Of a stretch of DNA of 64,000 nt, positions 37,631 through 44,559 are shown piece after piece. Below the pieces are notes generated by a model, which saw nothing but the letters and a program-made list of their open reading frames with translations, was not told where the DNA came from and searched no databases. Positions within the stretch are counted from its first letter, which is position 1, and the number at the start of each line of letters is the position of its first letter. This DNA is from Paenibacillus uliginis N3/975 (GTDB lineage: Bacteria; Bacillota; Bacilli; Paenibacillales; Paenibacillaceae). Location: the NCBI RefSeq assembly GCF_900177425.1, contig NZ_LT840184.1, positions 4,592,690 through 4,656,689 on the forward strand, in the 5' to 3' direction. Both the position numbers and the translations under genes were made by a program.

Positions 37631-38152
37631 CTATCCGTTCACAGAATTAATGGCTTTTTCCAGACGCTGTTCGCTCATCGGAGGCACCATGACAGCATTT
37701 TCTCCGATCGCCATTTCCGTTGTACAAGGCAGCCATTTGCGACCTTCAATCAAATCTGATACAAAACCGTCGGAAATTTCCAATCCTAGTATTGTATTGC
37801 CCTGTTCTTGCTCAAAATAAACATCAGAGATGCGTCCGAGCAAAACGCCGTCCTCTGTCAGTACCTGCATCTCTTTCAATTTCCGCCGGCCCAAAAGGTA
37901 CGTAAACGGTATATCATCGGCGCCCGTTTTTTGAACAGCCTTTTCACTTCGGATCATTACAGCGTCTTCTCCATAAGCTGCAATATCTGCCCATGAGACG
38001 GTTTTCACATGAGAGGAAAAAAGTGCTTTGCCTTCGAGCTCCAGCCCGGTGATTAACCAATTTTTATCTAGTATAAAATCGTGGATTTTGCCAATTTCCT
38101 TGCCACTCTCCACGTCGAATACAGCCAGTCCAATCATTTCTTGGAGTTTCAT
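37631..38152 (-). CDS. yrrD: PRC-barrel domain protein YrrD
   Basis: 173 aa with two PRC-barrel modules: MKLQEMIGLAVFDVESGKEIG at the N terminus and MQVLTEDGVLLGRISDVYFE near the middle. PRC barrels are small beta-barrels in RNA-processing and photosynthetic proteins; the cell role of YrrD is not established. The ATG at 38152 lies after GGAGGTG (about 12 nt) and gives the family length; a longer open frame to 38263 is unsupported. Confidence 0.82.
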   Translation of the reverse strand: MKLQEMIGLAVFDVESGKEIGKIHDFILDKNWLITGLELEGKALFSSHVKTVSWADIAAYGEDAVMIRSEKAVQKTGADDIPFTYLLGRRKLKEMQVLTEDGVLLGRISDVYFEQEQGNTILGLEISDGFVSDLIEGRKWLPCTTEMAIGENAVMVPPMSEQRLEKAINSVNG

Positions 38153-38298
38153 GATGCACGGACACCTCCTCACCCTATAATCATTTGGAAAACGGACTTC
38201 GGTTATAACGCAATTCCCTGTTGAACCGTGACCGTCTTCAAAGGATGAAATGGAAGAACTCATACCCCCTAATCCATGAAGGAGAAATCCCTTAGCAT

Positions 38299-39444
38299 TT
38301 ATTTACGCAGCCGTTTTAGGATGGTTCCAATTTTTTGAGCTGTATACTCCATTTCTTGAGTAGTATTACCCAAACCAAAACTAAAACGAATCGCGGAACG
38401 CAAAACATTTTCAGAAAGCTTCATTGCCTGGAGTACATGGGATATTTCCAGAGAACCTGAAGTGCAGGCAGAGCCGCTAGCTGCAGCAATTCCTTCCATA
38501 TCCAAGTTCATCAGCAACGTCTCTGTACTGATTTCAGGGAAGCTGATATTTAAAATTTGAGGCATATAAAATTCAGGGTGTCCATTCACAACAAAGGCAT
38601 CCTGTCCGATTTCATGACGAAGTCCTTCAATAAGCGTCTCACGCAATTTGATATAATGAGCTCTCCGCTCATCCAGTCCTTGTACGGCCAATTGCACAGC
38701 TTTTGCAAACCCGGCTATACCGGCCATATTTTCAGTTCCAGCCCGCCGTTTTTTCTCCTGAAGTCCTCCGAACAGCCTTGGGGATAACGGAGTACCCCGT
38801 TTCACTACAAGAGCACCGATCCCTTGGGGACCATTAATCTTATGGGCGGAGAAGCTCCAGAGATCCACGGGAAATTCCTTACAGGAAATAAACTCGGAGC
38901 CCAGTGCTTGAACAGCGTCCGTGTGAAAAAGTATTCCTTTGCTGTGAGCAAGCTCACCAATCTCCCGGATCGGTTGAACGGTTCCCACTTCATTGTTGCC
39001 AAACATAATCGTAATCAGGACAGTATTGCCCTGAATTGCCCTGGCAATCTCCTCCACGGAAACGCGACCTTCACTGTCTACAGGCACGTAAGTGACTTCA
39101 CAGCCTCTCTTCTCAAGCTCTTCACAAGTATGAAGCACCGCATGGTGCTCAATCGCAGATGTAATAACATGTTTGCCCTGAAGCCCAAGTCCTTCCAGAG
39201 TACCAAAAATCGCCAGATTATCACTCTCTGTTCCGCCAGCCGTAAACACCAGCTCGTCCGGGAAACACCCCAAAAGGGCCGCAATCTCATCCCGCGACCC
39301 GCTAACCTTTCTTTTAGCTTCTCTCCCGTAGGAATGAACACTAGAAGCATTGCCATATTGGCTTGTCATAACGCGCATCATCTCTTCCGCTACTTCCGGA
39401 TGAACCGGCGATGAAGCGGCGTGGTCTAAATATATGGATTTCAT
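38299..39444 (-). CDS. yrvO: cysteine desulfurase (YrvO)
   Basis: PLP enzyme that takes sulfur from cysteine for tRNA thiolation by MnmA. 381 aa. The PLP-lysine is in SFSAHKINGPQGIGAL, the pyridoxal-binding His in IEHHAVLHTC, and the catalytic Cys loop is ASGSACTSGS. In B. subtilis the order is cymR-yrvO-mnmA; here yrvO is separated from cymR by a 5.1-kb element whose end supplies a candidate promoter (39663-39691). The ribosome site GGTGAAGAG lies in the original, uninterrupted sequence. Confidence 0.93.
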   Translation of the reverse strand: MKSIYLDHAASSPVHPEVAEEMMRVMTSQYGNASSVHSYGREAKRKVSGSRDEIAALLGCFPDELVFTAGGTESDNLAIFGTLEGLGLQGKHVITSAIEHHAVLHTCEELEKRGCEVTYVPVDSEGRVSVEEIARAIQGNTVLITIMFGNNEVGTVQPIREIGELAHSKGILFHTDAVQALGSEFISCKEFPVDLWSFSAHKINGPQGIGALVVKRGTPLSPRLFGGLQEKKRRAGTENMAGIAGFAKAVQLAVQGLDERRAHYIKLRETLIEGLRHEIGQDAFVVNGHPEFYMPQILNISFPEISTETLLMNLDMEGIAAASGSACTSGSLEISHVLQAMKLSENVLRSAIRFSFGLGNTTQEMEYTAQKIGTILKRLRK

Positions 39445-39455
39445 ATCTCTTCACC

Positions 39456-39469
39456 TAAATGTAGAACAT
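39456..39469 (-). repeat. att repeat at the yrvO side of the element
   Basis: ATGTTCTACATTTA on the minus strand, identical to the last codons of cymR at 44561-44574. Here it ends in TAG and runs straight into the yrvO ribosome site, so this copy carries the original cymR-yrvO junction. Confidence 0.82.
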
Positions 39470-39583
39470 CTTGGTTGTATTTTCGCTGGCTTTCGTCATT
39501 ATTCATTCACCTTGTTTTCTGCGGATTTTTTCGTACCATATCCTATATAAGTCACGTGCTCTTTCGCGGTGTTTCGCCGACTT

Positions 39584-39604
39584 TGTGATTTTTTACGTGA
39601 TTTT
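39584..39604 (+). repeat. arm-type repeat near the left end
   Basis: TGTGATTTTTTACGTGATTTT, nearly identical to 44461-44480 and in the same orientation. Each contains two GTGATTTT units. They lie about 115 and 81 bp inside the two core repeats, where integrase arm sites are expected. Confidence 0.45.
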
Positions 39605-39662
39605 TATGTTGAGACAACCCACAGCAAGCCTGCTGCTGATAGGTACAAACGTTGTATCATTT

Positions 39663-39691
39663 AGTATATTATTTTATACCCTTTCTTACAA
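39663..39691 (-). promoter_or_regulatory. candidate promoter inside the element reading into yrvO
   Basis: TTGTAA (39686-39691), 17-bp spacer, TATACT (39663-39668). It lies just past the terminator at 39696-39731 and points out of the element toward yrvO, which has lost its link with the cymR promoter. Confidence 0.55.
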
Positions 39692-39695
39692 CGAA

Positions 39696-39731
39696 AATAA
39701 ACCTGTCGGCTTTTGAACTGACAGGTTTATT
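39696..39731. terminator. terminator after the winged-helix gene
   Basis: AATAAACCTGTC / GACAGGTTTATT hairpin with T-rich flanks on both strands, directly after the stop at 39735. Confidence 0.75.
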
Positions 39732-39734
39732 GGG

Positions 39735-40007
39735 TTAATAAAATGTCCAATAATCTATATTACTACCTTTATCTCTCGGTAGCTGTGGAACGTCCTCACT
39801 ATCCTTCATGACAACTATGCTCTGAGTTGTGTTCTCGTCTTGCCAAAGGAGGTATCCTTTCCCTTCTAACGTTTTTAACCCTTGAGTAATGTCTTGGACT
39901 GAACGCCCCGTCATTTGCTCAATCAATTTCATTGTAGGCATTATCCGACGATGAGCAGGATAATTGACCAGGATCCGAAGTAGCTTGCGTTCTAGATCAG
40001 GAAGCAT
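39735..40007 (-). CDS. small winged-helix-like protein of the element
   Basis: 90 aa, not recognised by name. Residues about 1-65 have the helix-helix-recognition helix-wing pattern (LERKLLRILVNYP, MKLIEQMTGRSVQDITQGL, GYLLWQDENTTQSIVVMK) of a winged helix DNA-binding domain. The C terminus is short and polar. The ATG at 40007 follows GGGGGTG by 6 nt. It overlaps the end of the preceding WYL-like gene by 11 bp, so the two are probably translated together. Confidence 0.6.
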   Translation of the reverse strand: MLPDLERKLLRILVNYPAHRRIMPTMKLIEQMTGRSVQDITQGLKTLEGKGYLLWQDENTTQSIVVMKDSEDVPQLPRDKGSNIDYWTFY

Positions 40008-40200
40008 TACGGCCACCCCCTGCCGGTCTTGTAGCAAGAATGTTATCTAACCTAAATACTCTTGGTGCATTAGATGTTAAGCACCTTGCCCTCACTCGCC
40101 CATCCTTAACCCCAAGTACTTCAATTCGCCGCTGTGTGATCTTTCCATTACGATCTATATAGATTATTTCGACGATTCTACCGATGTATTTATCCACCAT
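39997..40200 (-). CDS. WYL-like small protein of the element
   Basis: 67 aa beginning MVDKYIGRIVEIIYIDRNG. The strand pattern and the ending RARCLTSNAPRVFRLDNILA resemble a single WYL domain (which usually ends R-x-FRLDRI), a ligand-sensing Sm-like barrel. The ATG at 40200 follows TTGGAGG. It has no HTH of its own but is followed by the winged-helix gene, which it overlaps by 11 bp. The two could form a split regulator; this is inference. Confidence 0.6.
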   Translation of the reverse strand: MVDKYIGRIVEIIYIDRNGKITQRRIEVLGVKDGRVRARCLTSNAPRVFRLDNILATRPAGGGRNAS

Positions 40201-40272
40201 GTTCGCCTCCAAAATAAGAACGTTTGTTTGTGTTATAACCAAGGATCAGTTCTTGTAACAAGTAAAAATTCA

Positions 40273-40302
40273 TAAAAAAAGCCCGGAGTTTCCTCCGAGC
40301 CC
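40273..40302 (-). terminator. terminator after the small membrane protein gene
   Basis: GCTCGGAGG / CTCCGGGC hairpin followed by seven T on the minus strand. Confidence 0.8.
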
Positions 40303-40309
40303 CAAGTCT

Positions 40310-40642
40310 CTATGCTGTTTTTTTACTCAATTCCTTTTTACCCAAGATACCCATGAATCCGCCGATTATAAAGAGAATTCCAGATAGTATGTAGAAGAAT
40401 GAGATACTGATAAAACCTGCAATACCGCTAATCACCATCAACACGCCAGCAACTTTCGGTTTTGGCTTGGACATTGCCGCTCCGACGATACCAAGAATAC
40501 TAAACAACATAGCTGAAACACCTAGGCCAAAAATGCTAGAAGTTCCGTCAGATGAGAAAGCCGCGTCCACTCCCCCAACAAAAATAGCGAATATCGCTGC
40601 AATAATACCGAAAATACCTGCAATTAGACCCATAGCAAACAT
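40310..40642 (-). CDS. small membrane protein (DUF4064-like)
   Basis: 110 aa with three to four hydrophobic segments (about 3-24, 37-57, 63-80, 81-100) rich in Gly, Ile and Ala, ending in a basic tail GKKELSKKTA. The layout resembles DUF4064 membrane proteins; function unknown. GGGGGAAG precedes the ATG. It has its own promoter and a 12-bp palindrome at 40664-40675. Confidence 0.65.
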   Translation of the reverse strand: MFAMGLIAGIFGIIAAIFAIFVGGVDAAFSSDGTSSIFGLGVSAMLFSILGIVGAAMSKPKPKVAGVLMVISGIAGFISISFFYILSGILFIIGGFMGILGKKELSKKTA

Positions 40643-40663
40643 GTTTCTTCCCCCTTAATATTG

Positions 40664-40702
40664 GTACAATTGTACTATACAGCAAATTCCTATATATTCC
40701 AA
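40664..40702 (-). promoter_or_regulatory. promoter with palindromic operator for the membrane protein gene
   Basis: TTGGAA (40697-40702), 17-bp spacer, TATAGT (40674-40679). The perfect palindrome GTACAATTGTAC (40664-40675) covers the end of the -10 and the start region, suggesting repressor control. Confidence 0.6.
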
Positions 40703-40786
40703 GCAATTAATCTCGTGTATCTATAAAAGGGATTACTAAGATGTATATAGAAATTTGAATGATTATGTATGTGAGGTGTTTGCATT

Positions 40787-40972
40787 ATGAATGAACTAAA
40801 GATAGCCAAGCAGAAGCAGCAGTCTGTAACGATCCGCTTGAATAACGGAGAAGTATTACAGTGAATACCGGAGGCAATCACGGATCGGGTGAAGCTGAGG
40901 AATGATAATGAAGTGGTTTATATACCTCTTACGGATATAGATCATGTGAGCCGGTTGATACAGTTACGATAA
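40787..40972 (+). pseudogene. short gene interrupted by TGA
   Basis: Reads MNELKIAKQKQQSVTIRLNN then, after an in-frame TGA at 40862-40864, continues IPEAITDRVKLRNDNEVVYI and ends SRLIQLR. One frame of about 61 codons with a single nonsense codon; a Trp (TGG) would restore it. GAGGTG lies upstream of the ATG. A second copy of its 3' end lies at 41750-41803. Family unknown. Confidence 0.6.
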
Positions 40973-41225
40973 TGAAAAAATAGTTGGTTAAGAATATTTT
41001 ATCCTTTCGACATATAAAACTATATTTCAACAAAAATTGATACCCAGCATTATACAAATTATTACTATATAATCCAAAACTCCTATATACTTAAAATATT
41101 GGTCATGTTATGTTTTAATCAGGTTGGCCGACCTGTACTGATATTTCTACCACATCTTGATATTTCATAAATCACATTAAATAGGATCTACTATGGATTC
41201 TATTATAATTGGGAGGTTTTGAAAT

Positions 41226-41693
41226 ATGAAAAGGTTGAAAAAGTTCTCAGTATCCGTCGCATTAACTGCTTGTATAATGGCCTTTGGAGCAAGTTCAGCA
41301 TCTGCAGCTACCGGCTGGGCTGACACACCGCAAACAGCGGCAGTAATGTACTCAAGCGTTATACAAAACCCTTACTACAGTTCAACAATGTATTTGGACA
41401 GTATGTCTGATAACGACTACTACGTGGTTGATAACACACAAGGTTCATCTGAAATCACGTACACTGTTATAGCAACTCCACCAGCTAATTTCGATATTGT
41501 TATGGGTATTATTAAGATGAATGCAAACGATGAAATCTTGTCCATCAGCATGGATAATTATAATGGAAAAGGATACCCGGAAGCGACTAGTTGGAACGCT
41601 AAGCCAGGTGAAAAAGTTTACTTCAGAATAATGGATAACGGCATAAACAATTATAACGAACCTTACACAATCCAGTTTACAAAAACGAATTAA
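41226..41693 (+). CDS. secreted protein, pre-peptidase C-terminal-like fold
   Basis: 155 aa with a clear Sec signal peptide: basic N terminus MKRLKKFS, hydrophobic core, and AXA cleavage motif SASA-ATG near 27-30. The mature part is a beta-rich domain with many Tyr, Asn and Asp (YYSSTMYLDSMSDNDYYVVD, GEKVYFRIMDN) resembling the PPC beta-sandwich attached to secreted enzymes. No cysteines, no catalytic motif. GGGAGG precedes the ATG. It is flanked by the two remnants of the short gene. Function unknown. Confidence 0.7.
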   Translation: MKRLKKFSVSVALTACIMAFGASSASAATGWADTPQTAAVMYSSVIQNPYYSSTMYLDSMSDNDYYVVDNTQGSSEITYTVIATPPANFDIVMGIIKMNANDEILSISMDNYNGKGYPEATSWNAKPGEKVYFRIMDNGINNYNEPYTIQFTKTN

Positions 41694-41704
41694 TTTAATT
41701 AAGC

Positions 41705-41740
41705 GAAGACCCTACCAGAAATGATGGTAGGGTCTTTCTT
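41705..41740 (+). terminator. terminator after the secreted protein gene
   Basis: AGACCCTACC / GGTAGGGTCT hairpin followed by TTCTTT. Confidence 0.8.
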
Positions 41741-41749
41741 TATGTTCTT

Positions 41750-41803
41750 TATTTACCTCTTGAAGATATAGATTATTTAAGCCGGTTGATACAATTACGA
41801 TAA
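41750..41803 (+). pseudogene. 3' remnant copy of the 40787 short gene
   Basis: Encodes YLPLEDIDYLSRLIQLR and a stop, closely matching the end of the 40787-40972 pseudogene (VYIPLTDIDHVSRLIQLR). The DNA identity is high around AGCCGGTTGATACA. It suggests duplication around the secreted-protein gene. Confidence 0.6.
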
Positions 41804-41806
41804 AAC

Positions 41807-41836
41807 AAAAGACCCTTAATCGATAGGGTCTTTTTT
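41807..41836. terminator. terminator at the end of the HTH gene
   Basis: AAAAGACCCT / AGGGTCTTTT hairpin with T-runs on both strands. It overlaps the HTH stop codon region at 41816. Confidence 0.75.
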
Positions 41837-42031
41837 GTATTCAATCAAGTCTGAAATACTGCTGATCTCTAAAGCAAGCATAACCTTCTCCAAATTTTCG
41901 GGAGACCAGTGCTTCGATTTGTTCTTGACCATATCATCAACGGTGTTCCAGCGTATCCCGGTCATTTCGCTTAATTGCCGAGTGTTAATACGCTTTTCAC
42001 TCATGTGTTCTTCCAATTTTAGATACAACAT
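41816..42031 (-). CDS. XRE-family HTH repressor of the element
   Basis: 71 aa, almost entirely a Cro/C1-type helix-turn-helix: INTRQLSEMTGIRWNTVDDM is the HTH, followed by KHWSPENLEKVMLALEIS. It resembles small phage-type repressors such as B. subtilis YozG. The ATG at 42031 follows GAGGTG. It is transcribed divergently from a tiny membrane peptide gene. Three palindromes in the shared promoter region are its probable operators, so it should repress both itself and its neighbour. Confidence 0.8.
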   Translation of the reverse strand: MLYLKLEEHMSEKRINTRQLSEMTGIRWNTVDDMVKNKSKHWSPENLEKVMLALEISSISDLIEYKKDPID

Positions 42032-42049
42032 TTTACTCACCTCATATTT

Positions 42050-42138
42050 AATATACCCCAACACATAAAAAACATCAACGATATTAGTTAATTATTTCAA
42101 CTATTTTAGTTGATGATCAACGATATTCGTTGTATAAT
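42050..42138. promoter_or_regulatory. divergent promoters with three matching operators
   Basis: Three 15-bp palindromes of the form CAAC-K-ATWTT-M-GTTG at 42076-42090 (last base varies), 42098-42112 and 42118-42132, spaced 22 and 20 bp. Minus promoter: TTGATG (42073-42078), 17 bp, TATATT (42050-42055), overlapped by operator 1. Plus promoter: TTGATG (42110-42115), 17 bp, TATAAT (42133-42138), overlapped by operators 2 and 3. This is a phage-like genetic switch layout. Confidence 0.75.
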
Positions 42139-42164
42139 AAGAGTATAAGGAGGTGAAAGAAAAA

Positions 42165-42284
42165 ATGCGAAAGACGAGAAAAGAAGAACGACGCGATGAA
42201 CGGACTGTAAAGATCATGCTAATGACTGCAATCATCAGCTTGATTGTCTCGATCATCACCCTCATCACCGCTCTGGTTCGCTAA
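42165..42284 (+). CDS. 39-aa single-span membrane peptide
   Basis: A highly charged N terminus (MRKTRKEERRDERTVK) is followed by one membrane helix (LMTAIISLIVSIITLITALV) and a final Arg. AAGGAGG lies 10 nt before the ATG, and a strong repressed promoter is just upstream. Size and pattern resemble holin-like or type I toxin peptides of Bacillales, but no family match can be made by eye. Confidence 0.6.
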   Translation: MRKTRKEERRDERTVKIMLMTAIISLIVSIITLITALVR

Positions 42285-42301
42285 TCAGACGACCCGGAAG
42301 G

Positions 42302-42321
42302 GAGCCCCACAAGGGGCTTTC
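42302..42321 (+). terminator. short terminator-like hairpin
   Basis: AGCCCC-acaa-GGGGCT followed by TTC, 18 bp after the 39-codon gene. The T-run is weak, so it may be partial. Confidence 0.5.
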
Positions 42322-42403
42322 TAAAGGGTTGGTGAAATCTAAGATGTCGTTCTTCTTTCCTTAATCATATCACAAAGGAGCTGATCATATTAACGCATCC
42401 AAA

Positions 42404-42487
42404 ATGAACCGATTAACTTTGTGGATTTCCGTTGTATCGATCGTAATCAGCTTAATTACAATAGGTATAGTTATTACAGCATGGTAA
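42404..42487 (+). CDS. 27-aa hydrophobic peptide
   Basis: MNRLTLWISVVSIVISLITI then GIVITAW: one membrane helix, similar in composition to the 39-aa peptide upstream. No ribosome site lies at a normal distance from the ATG. AAAGGAG is instead 8 nt ahead of an in-frame ATT codon at 42389, five codons earlier, so an ATT start is possible. Whether it is translated is uncertain. Confidence 0.4.
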   Translation: MNRLTLWISVVSIVISLITIGIVITAW

Positions 42488-42491
42488 ACAA

Positions 42492-42528
42492 AATAGACCC
42501 TGCCTGCATTAGCCGGTAGGGTCTTGGT
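42492..42528 (+). terminator. terminator after the 27-aa peptide gene
   Basis: AGACCCTGCC / GGTAGGGTCT hairpin, then TGGTTT on the plus strand. Confidence 0.6.
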
Positions 42529-42645
42529 TTATAAGAAAAAACGGATCTTTAACGAGGCTCCCTTTCCACTTTTAGGTGACTCCATAATAACTCCTAAATA
42601 CATAATAGGCCTAAATATAGTACATTTATCTGTCCACACTGACTT

Positions 42646-43656
42646 TTAAGGATCAGAATAAATTAGTTTTTCATCGAAAAGTTCAATCCGAGTATATAAA
42701 AATCCGAATCTAAATTGTTCTATAATAAATTCAAATGCGGTATCAAAGGAATCTAAAACTGAAGATTCGTATTCATCCATGGCATGTCCATCAAAAACAA
42801 AAACTGCATTGGGAGATAAGCTTTTTCTGTATTCGTTTTGTGGATCAGGTATTACTCCTTTTTTATTTTCATCTTCAGTAAATTGGCGAAATGTTCTTAT
42901 GTAATATCCAAGTAAATTATAATGTGTTCCAGAATTGTAGAAGCTGTCGACGTTAGGTGCTTTGAATAAGTAATTACTTATATAATCAAATAAAACATTA
43001 TCTGTATGTTGATATCCAAGTTCAGAGACACCATATCCAACAATCAAACCACCAGTAAATAAATGTCCATAGTCGAAATCCATTTCAAAGTCAGACACAT
43101 CATTCCGAGTGCCACCTATATTGAATATAGTGAACCTAGTTTCACCTCTATTCAATATGTAGTCATCTTGCTGTTGTTTTAAAAGACGTGGCGCACCTTT
43201 AAAGGGTAATCTCGGGTTAAAGTTCTTATTCTTCGAAACTAAGCCATAACCCAGTAAACTTTCGTCTTGTTTGAAGTATAATGAATATAAATAATCTTCT
43301 TTAATATAGTCAGTTCTTGTGATTATGTATGTATTGGCTTTAGAGTCTGTCCATCTTAGAATGTTTTCTCTTTCTGGTACCCCCATTAGACCTTCAACAT
43401 ATTTTCTAGAATAGCCAACTTTAATTTTCTCAATTTTATCTTCATAAGTTCTTTCTCTAATAAATGAAATATCCATAATATAAGGCTTGAAAATTTGGAG
43501 TAATCCAACACCTAGTATTGCAATTATTATTGATACTAGATTTAATATTTTTGATTTTTTTAACCATAGCCATTTCAACATAGGTATAACTATTTCTATC
43601 AAAATAAAGCAATATATATAATGTATGCGACTTAGGACCTTTCTTATTAACTCCAT
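42646..43656 (-). CDS. membrane-anchored protein of unknown function
   Basis: 336 aa. Two hydrophobic segments at about 10-30 and 37-56, then a soluble domain. Residues about 75-95 read KIKVGYSRKYVEGLMGVPE, the G-x-x-x-x-YVE-x-L-x-G-x-P pattern seen in SmpA/OmlA-like and ETEC_3214-like proteins. The rest (Tyr, Phe and Asp rich, for example FIIEQFRFGFLYTRIELFDE) is not recognised. AT-rich codons unlike flanking core genes support foreign origin. It is the largest intact cargo gene of the element. Confidence 0.6.
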   Translation of the reverse strand: MELIRKVLSRIHYIYCFILIEIVIPMLKWLWLKKSKILNLVSIIIAILGVGLLQIFKPYIMDISFIRERTYEDKIEKIKVGYSRKYVEGLMGVPERENILRWTDSKANTYIITRTDYIKEDYLYSLYFKQDESLLGYGLVSKNKNFNPRLPFKGAPRLLKQQQDDYILNRGETRFTIFNIGGTRNDVSDFEMDFDYGHLFTGGLIVGYGVSELGYQHTDNVLFDYISNYLFKAPNVDSFYNSGTHYNLLGYYIRTFRQFTEDENKKGVIPDPQNEYRKSLSPNAVFVFDGHAMDEYESSVLDSFDTAFEFIIEQFRFGFLYTRIELFDEKLIYSDP

Positions 43657-43768
43657 CTCCTATTAAATATATTTCGTTAAGTAAAGATAGAAGAGCCTTT
43701 CGCTTTAATCAAAAGGCCCCTCGCCATTTATCAAGTTAATCTATTGTCTCTATATTATTCGCTCTGGG

Positions 43769-44449
43769 ACAATTATCGAAGAGAAATACCTTACACGGTC
43801 AGAATTATCCGAATTTCTGAAAGCGGCCATAAACCATGGTAAGCCCCAAGATAAGGAGATTTTTTATCTGCTAGCCTTTAGTGGGATGAGATCCGGAGAA
43901 TTATGCTCTCTGAACGAGCACACCGATTTAGATTTCGAAAATAACAATGTCAGAATCACCAAAACGATGGATAGTGATAATATGAGAAATTATCTTCTTA
44001 CGCCTCCTAAGACGACAGGCTCTATACGAACGGTTTCTGTAGACCCCATGGTGATGCAGATGCTACAGGTACATAATGTTCGAATGAATAAGCTAAAAAA
44101 TGAACAAAAACTTTTATATCCAGGTTATCACGATAAAGGGTTCCTTTTCCGCAATGATGACGGATATCCATTTAACGCTCAAGCGATTCGTCTTCGGATG
44201 AAAGCTATTTTAAAAATCACAGATATAAAGAAAAAAGCGACTCCGCATATATTTGGACACACCCACGTTAGCATGCTCGCTGAGGCTGGCGTTGACCTAA
44301 AAACAATCATGGATCGTGTCGGCCACGATAATGAAAAAACAACCCTGCAGATTTATACGCATGTAACTGAAAAGATGAAACAAGATGCAGATCAAAAAAT
44401 TCAAAATCATTTTGCCGATATCCTCAAAATTGACGTTAAGCCAGAGTAG
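43769..44449 (+). pseudogene. tyrosine recombinase (integrase) remnant
   Basis: C-terminal catalytic domain of a phage/ICE integrase. The frame is open from about 43710 but homology begins near GTIIEEKYLTRSELSEFLKA; no start codon lies before the ATG at 43886, and the N-terminal arm and core-binding domains are missing. The first Arg is present (FSGMRSGEL), the second box reads HIFGHTHVS where HxxRH is expected, so the catalytic Arg is Gly. HDN...TLQIYTHVTEK supplies the His/Tyr part. Probably inactive. It sits 110 bp from the right att repeat. Confidence 0.8.
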
Positions 44450-44460
44450 TCTGCAGAAAA

Positions 44461-44480
44461 TGTGATTTTTTCGTGATTTT
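44461..44480 (+). repeat. arm-type repeat near the right end
   Basis: TGTGATTTTTTCGTGATTTT, the counterpart of 39584-39604. Confidence 0.45.
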
Positions 44481-44522
44481 ATCAAGGGATATCACAAAAA
44501 TAAAAATCAGATATCCCTTGAT
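44481..44522. repeat. 13-bp perfect inverted repeat inside the right end
   Basis: ATCAAGGGATATC / GATATCCCTTGAT separated by 16 nt. There is no T-run, so it is more likely a protein site or structural part of the recombination end than a terminator. Confidence 0.45.
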
Positions 44523-44559
44523 ACACATGGGTTAATTGATCGATCAGCCGATTTTAAAC

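Noticed and set aside
39471..39716. 81-codon plus-strand frame inside the left end of the element
   Set aside because: No ribosome site, opposite to local genes, and it spans the outward promoter, arm repeat and terminator.
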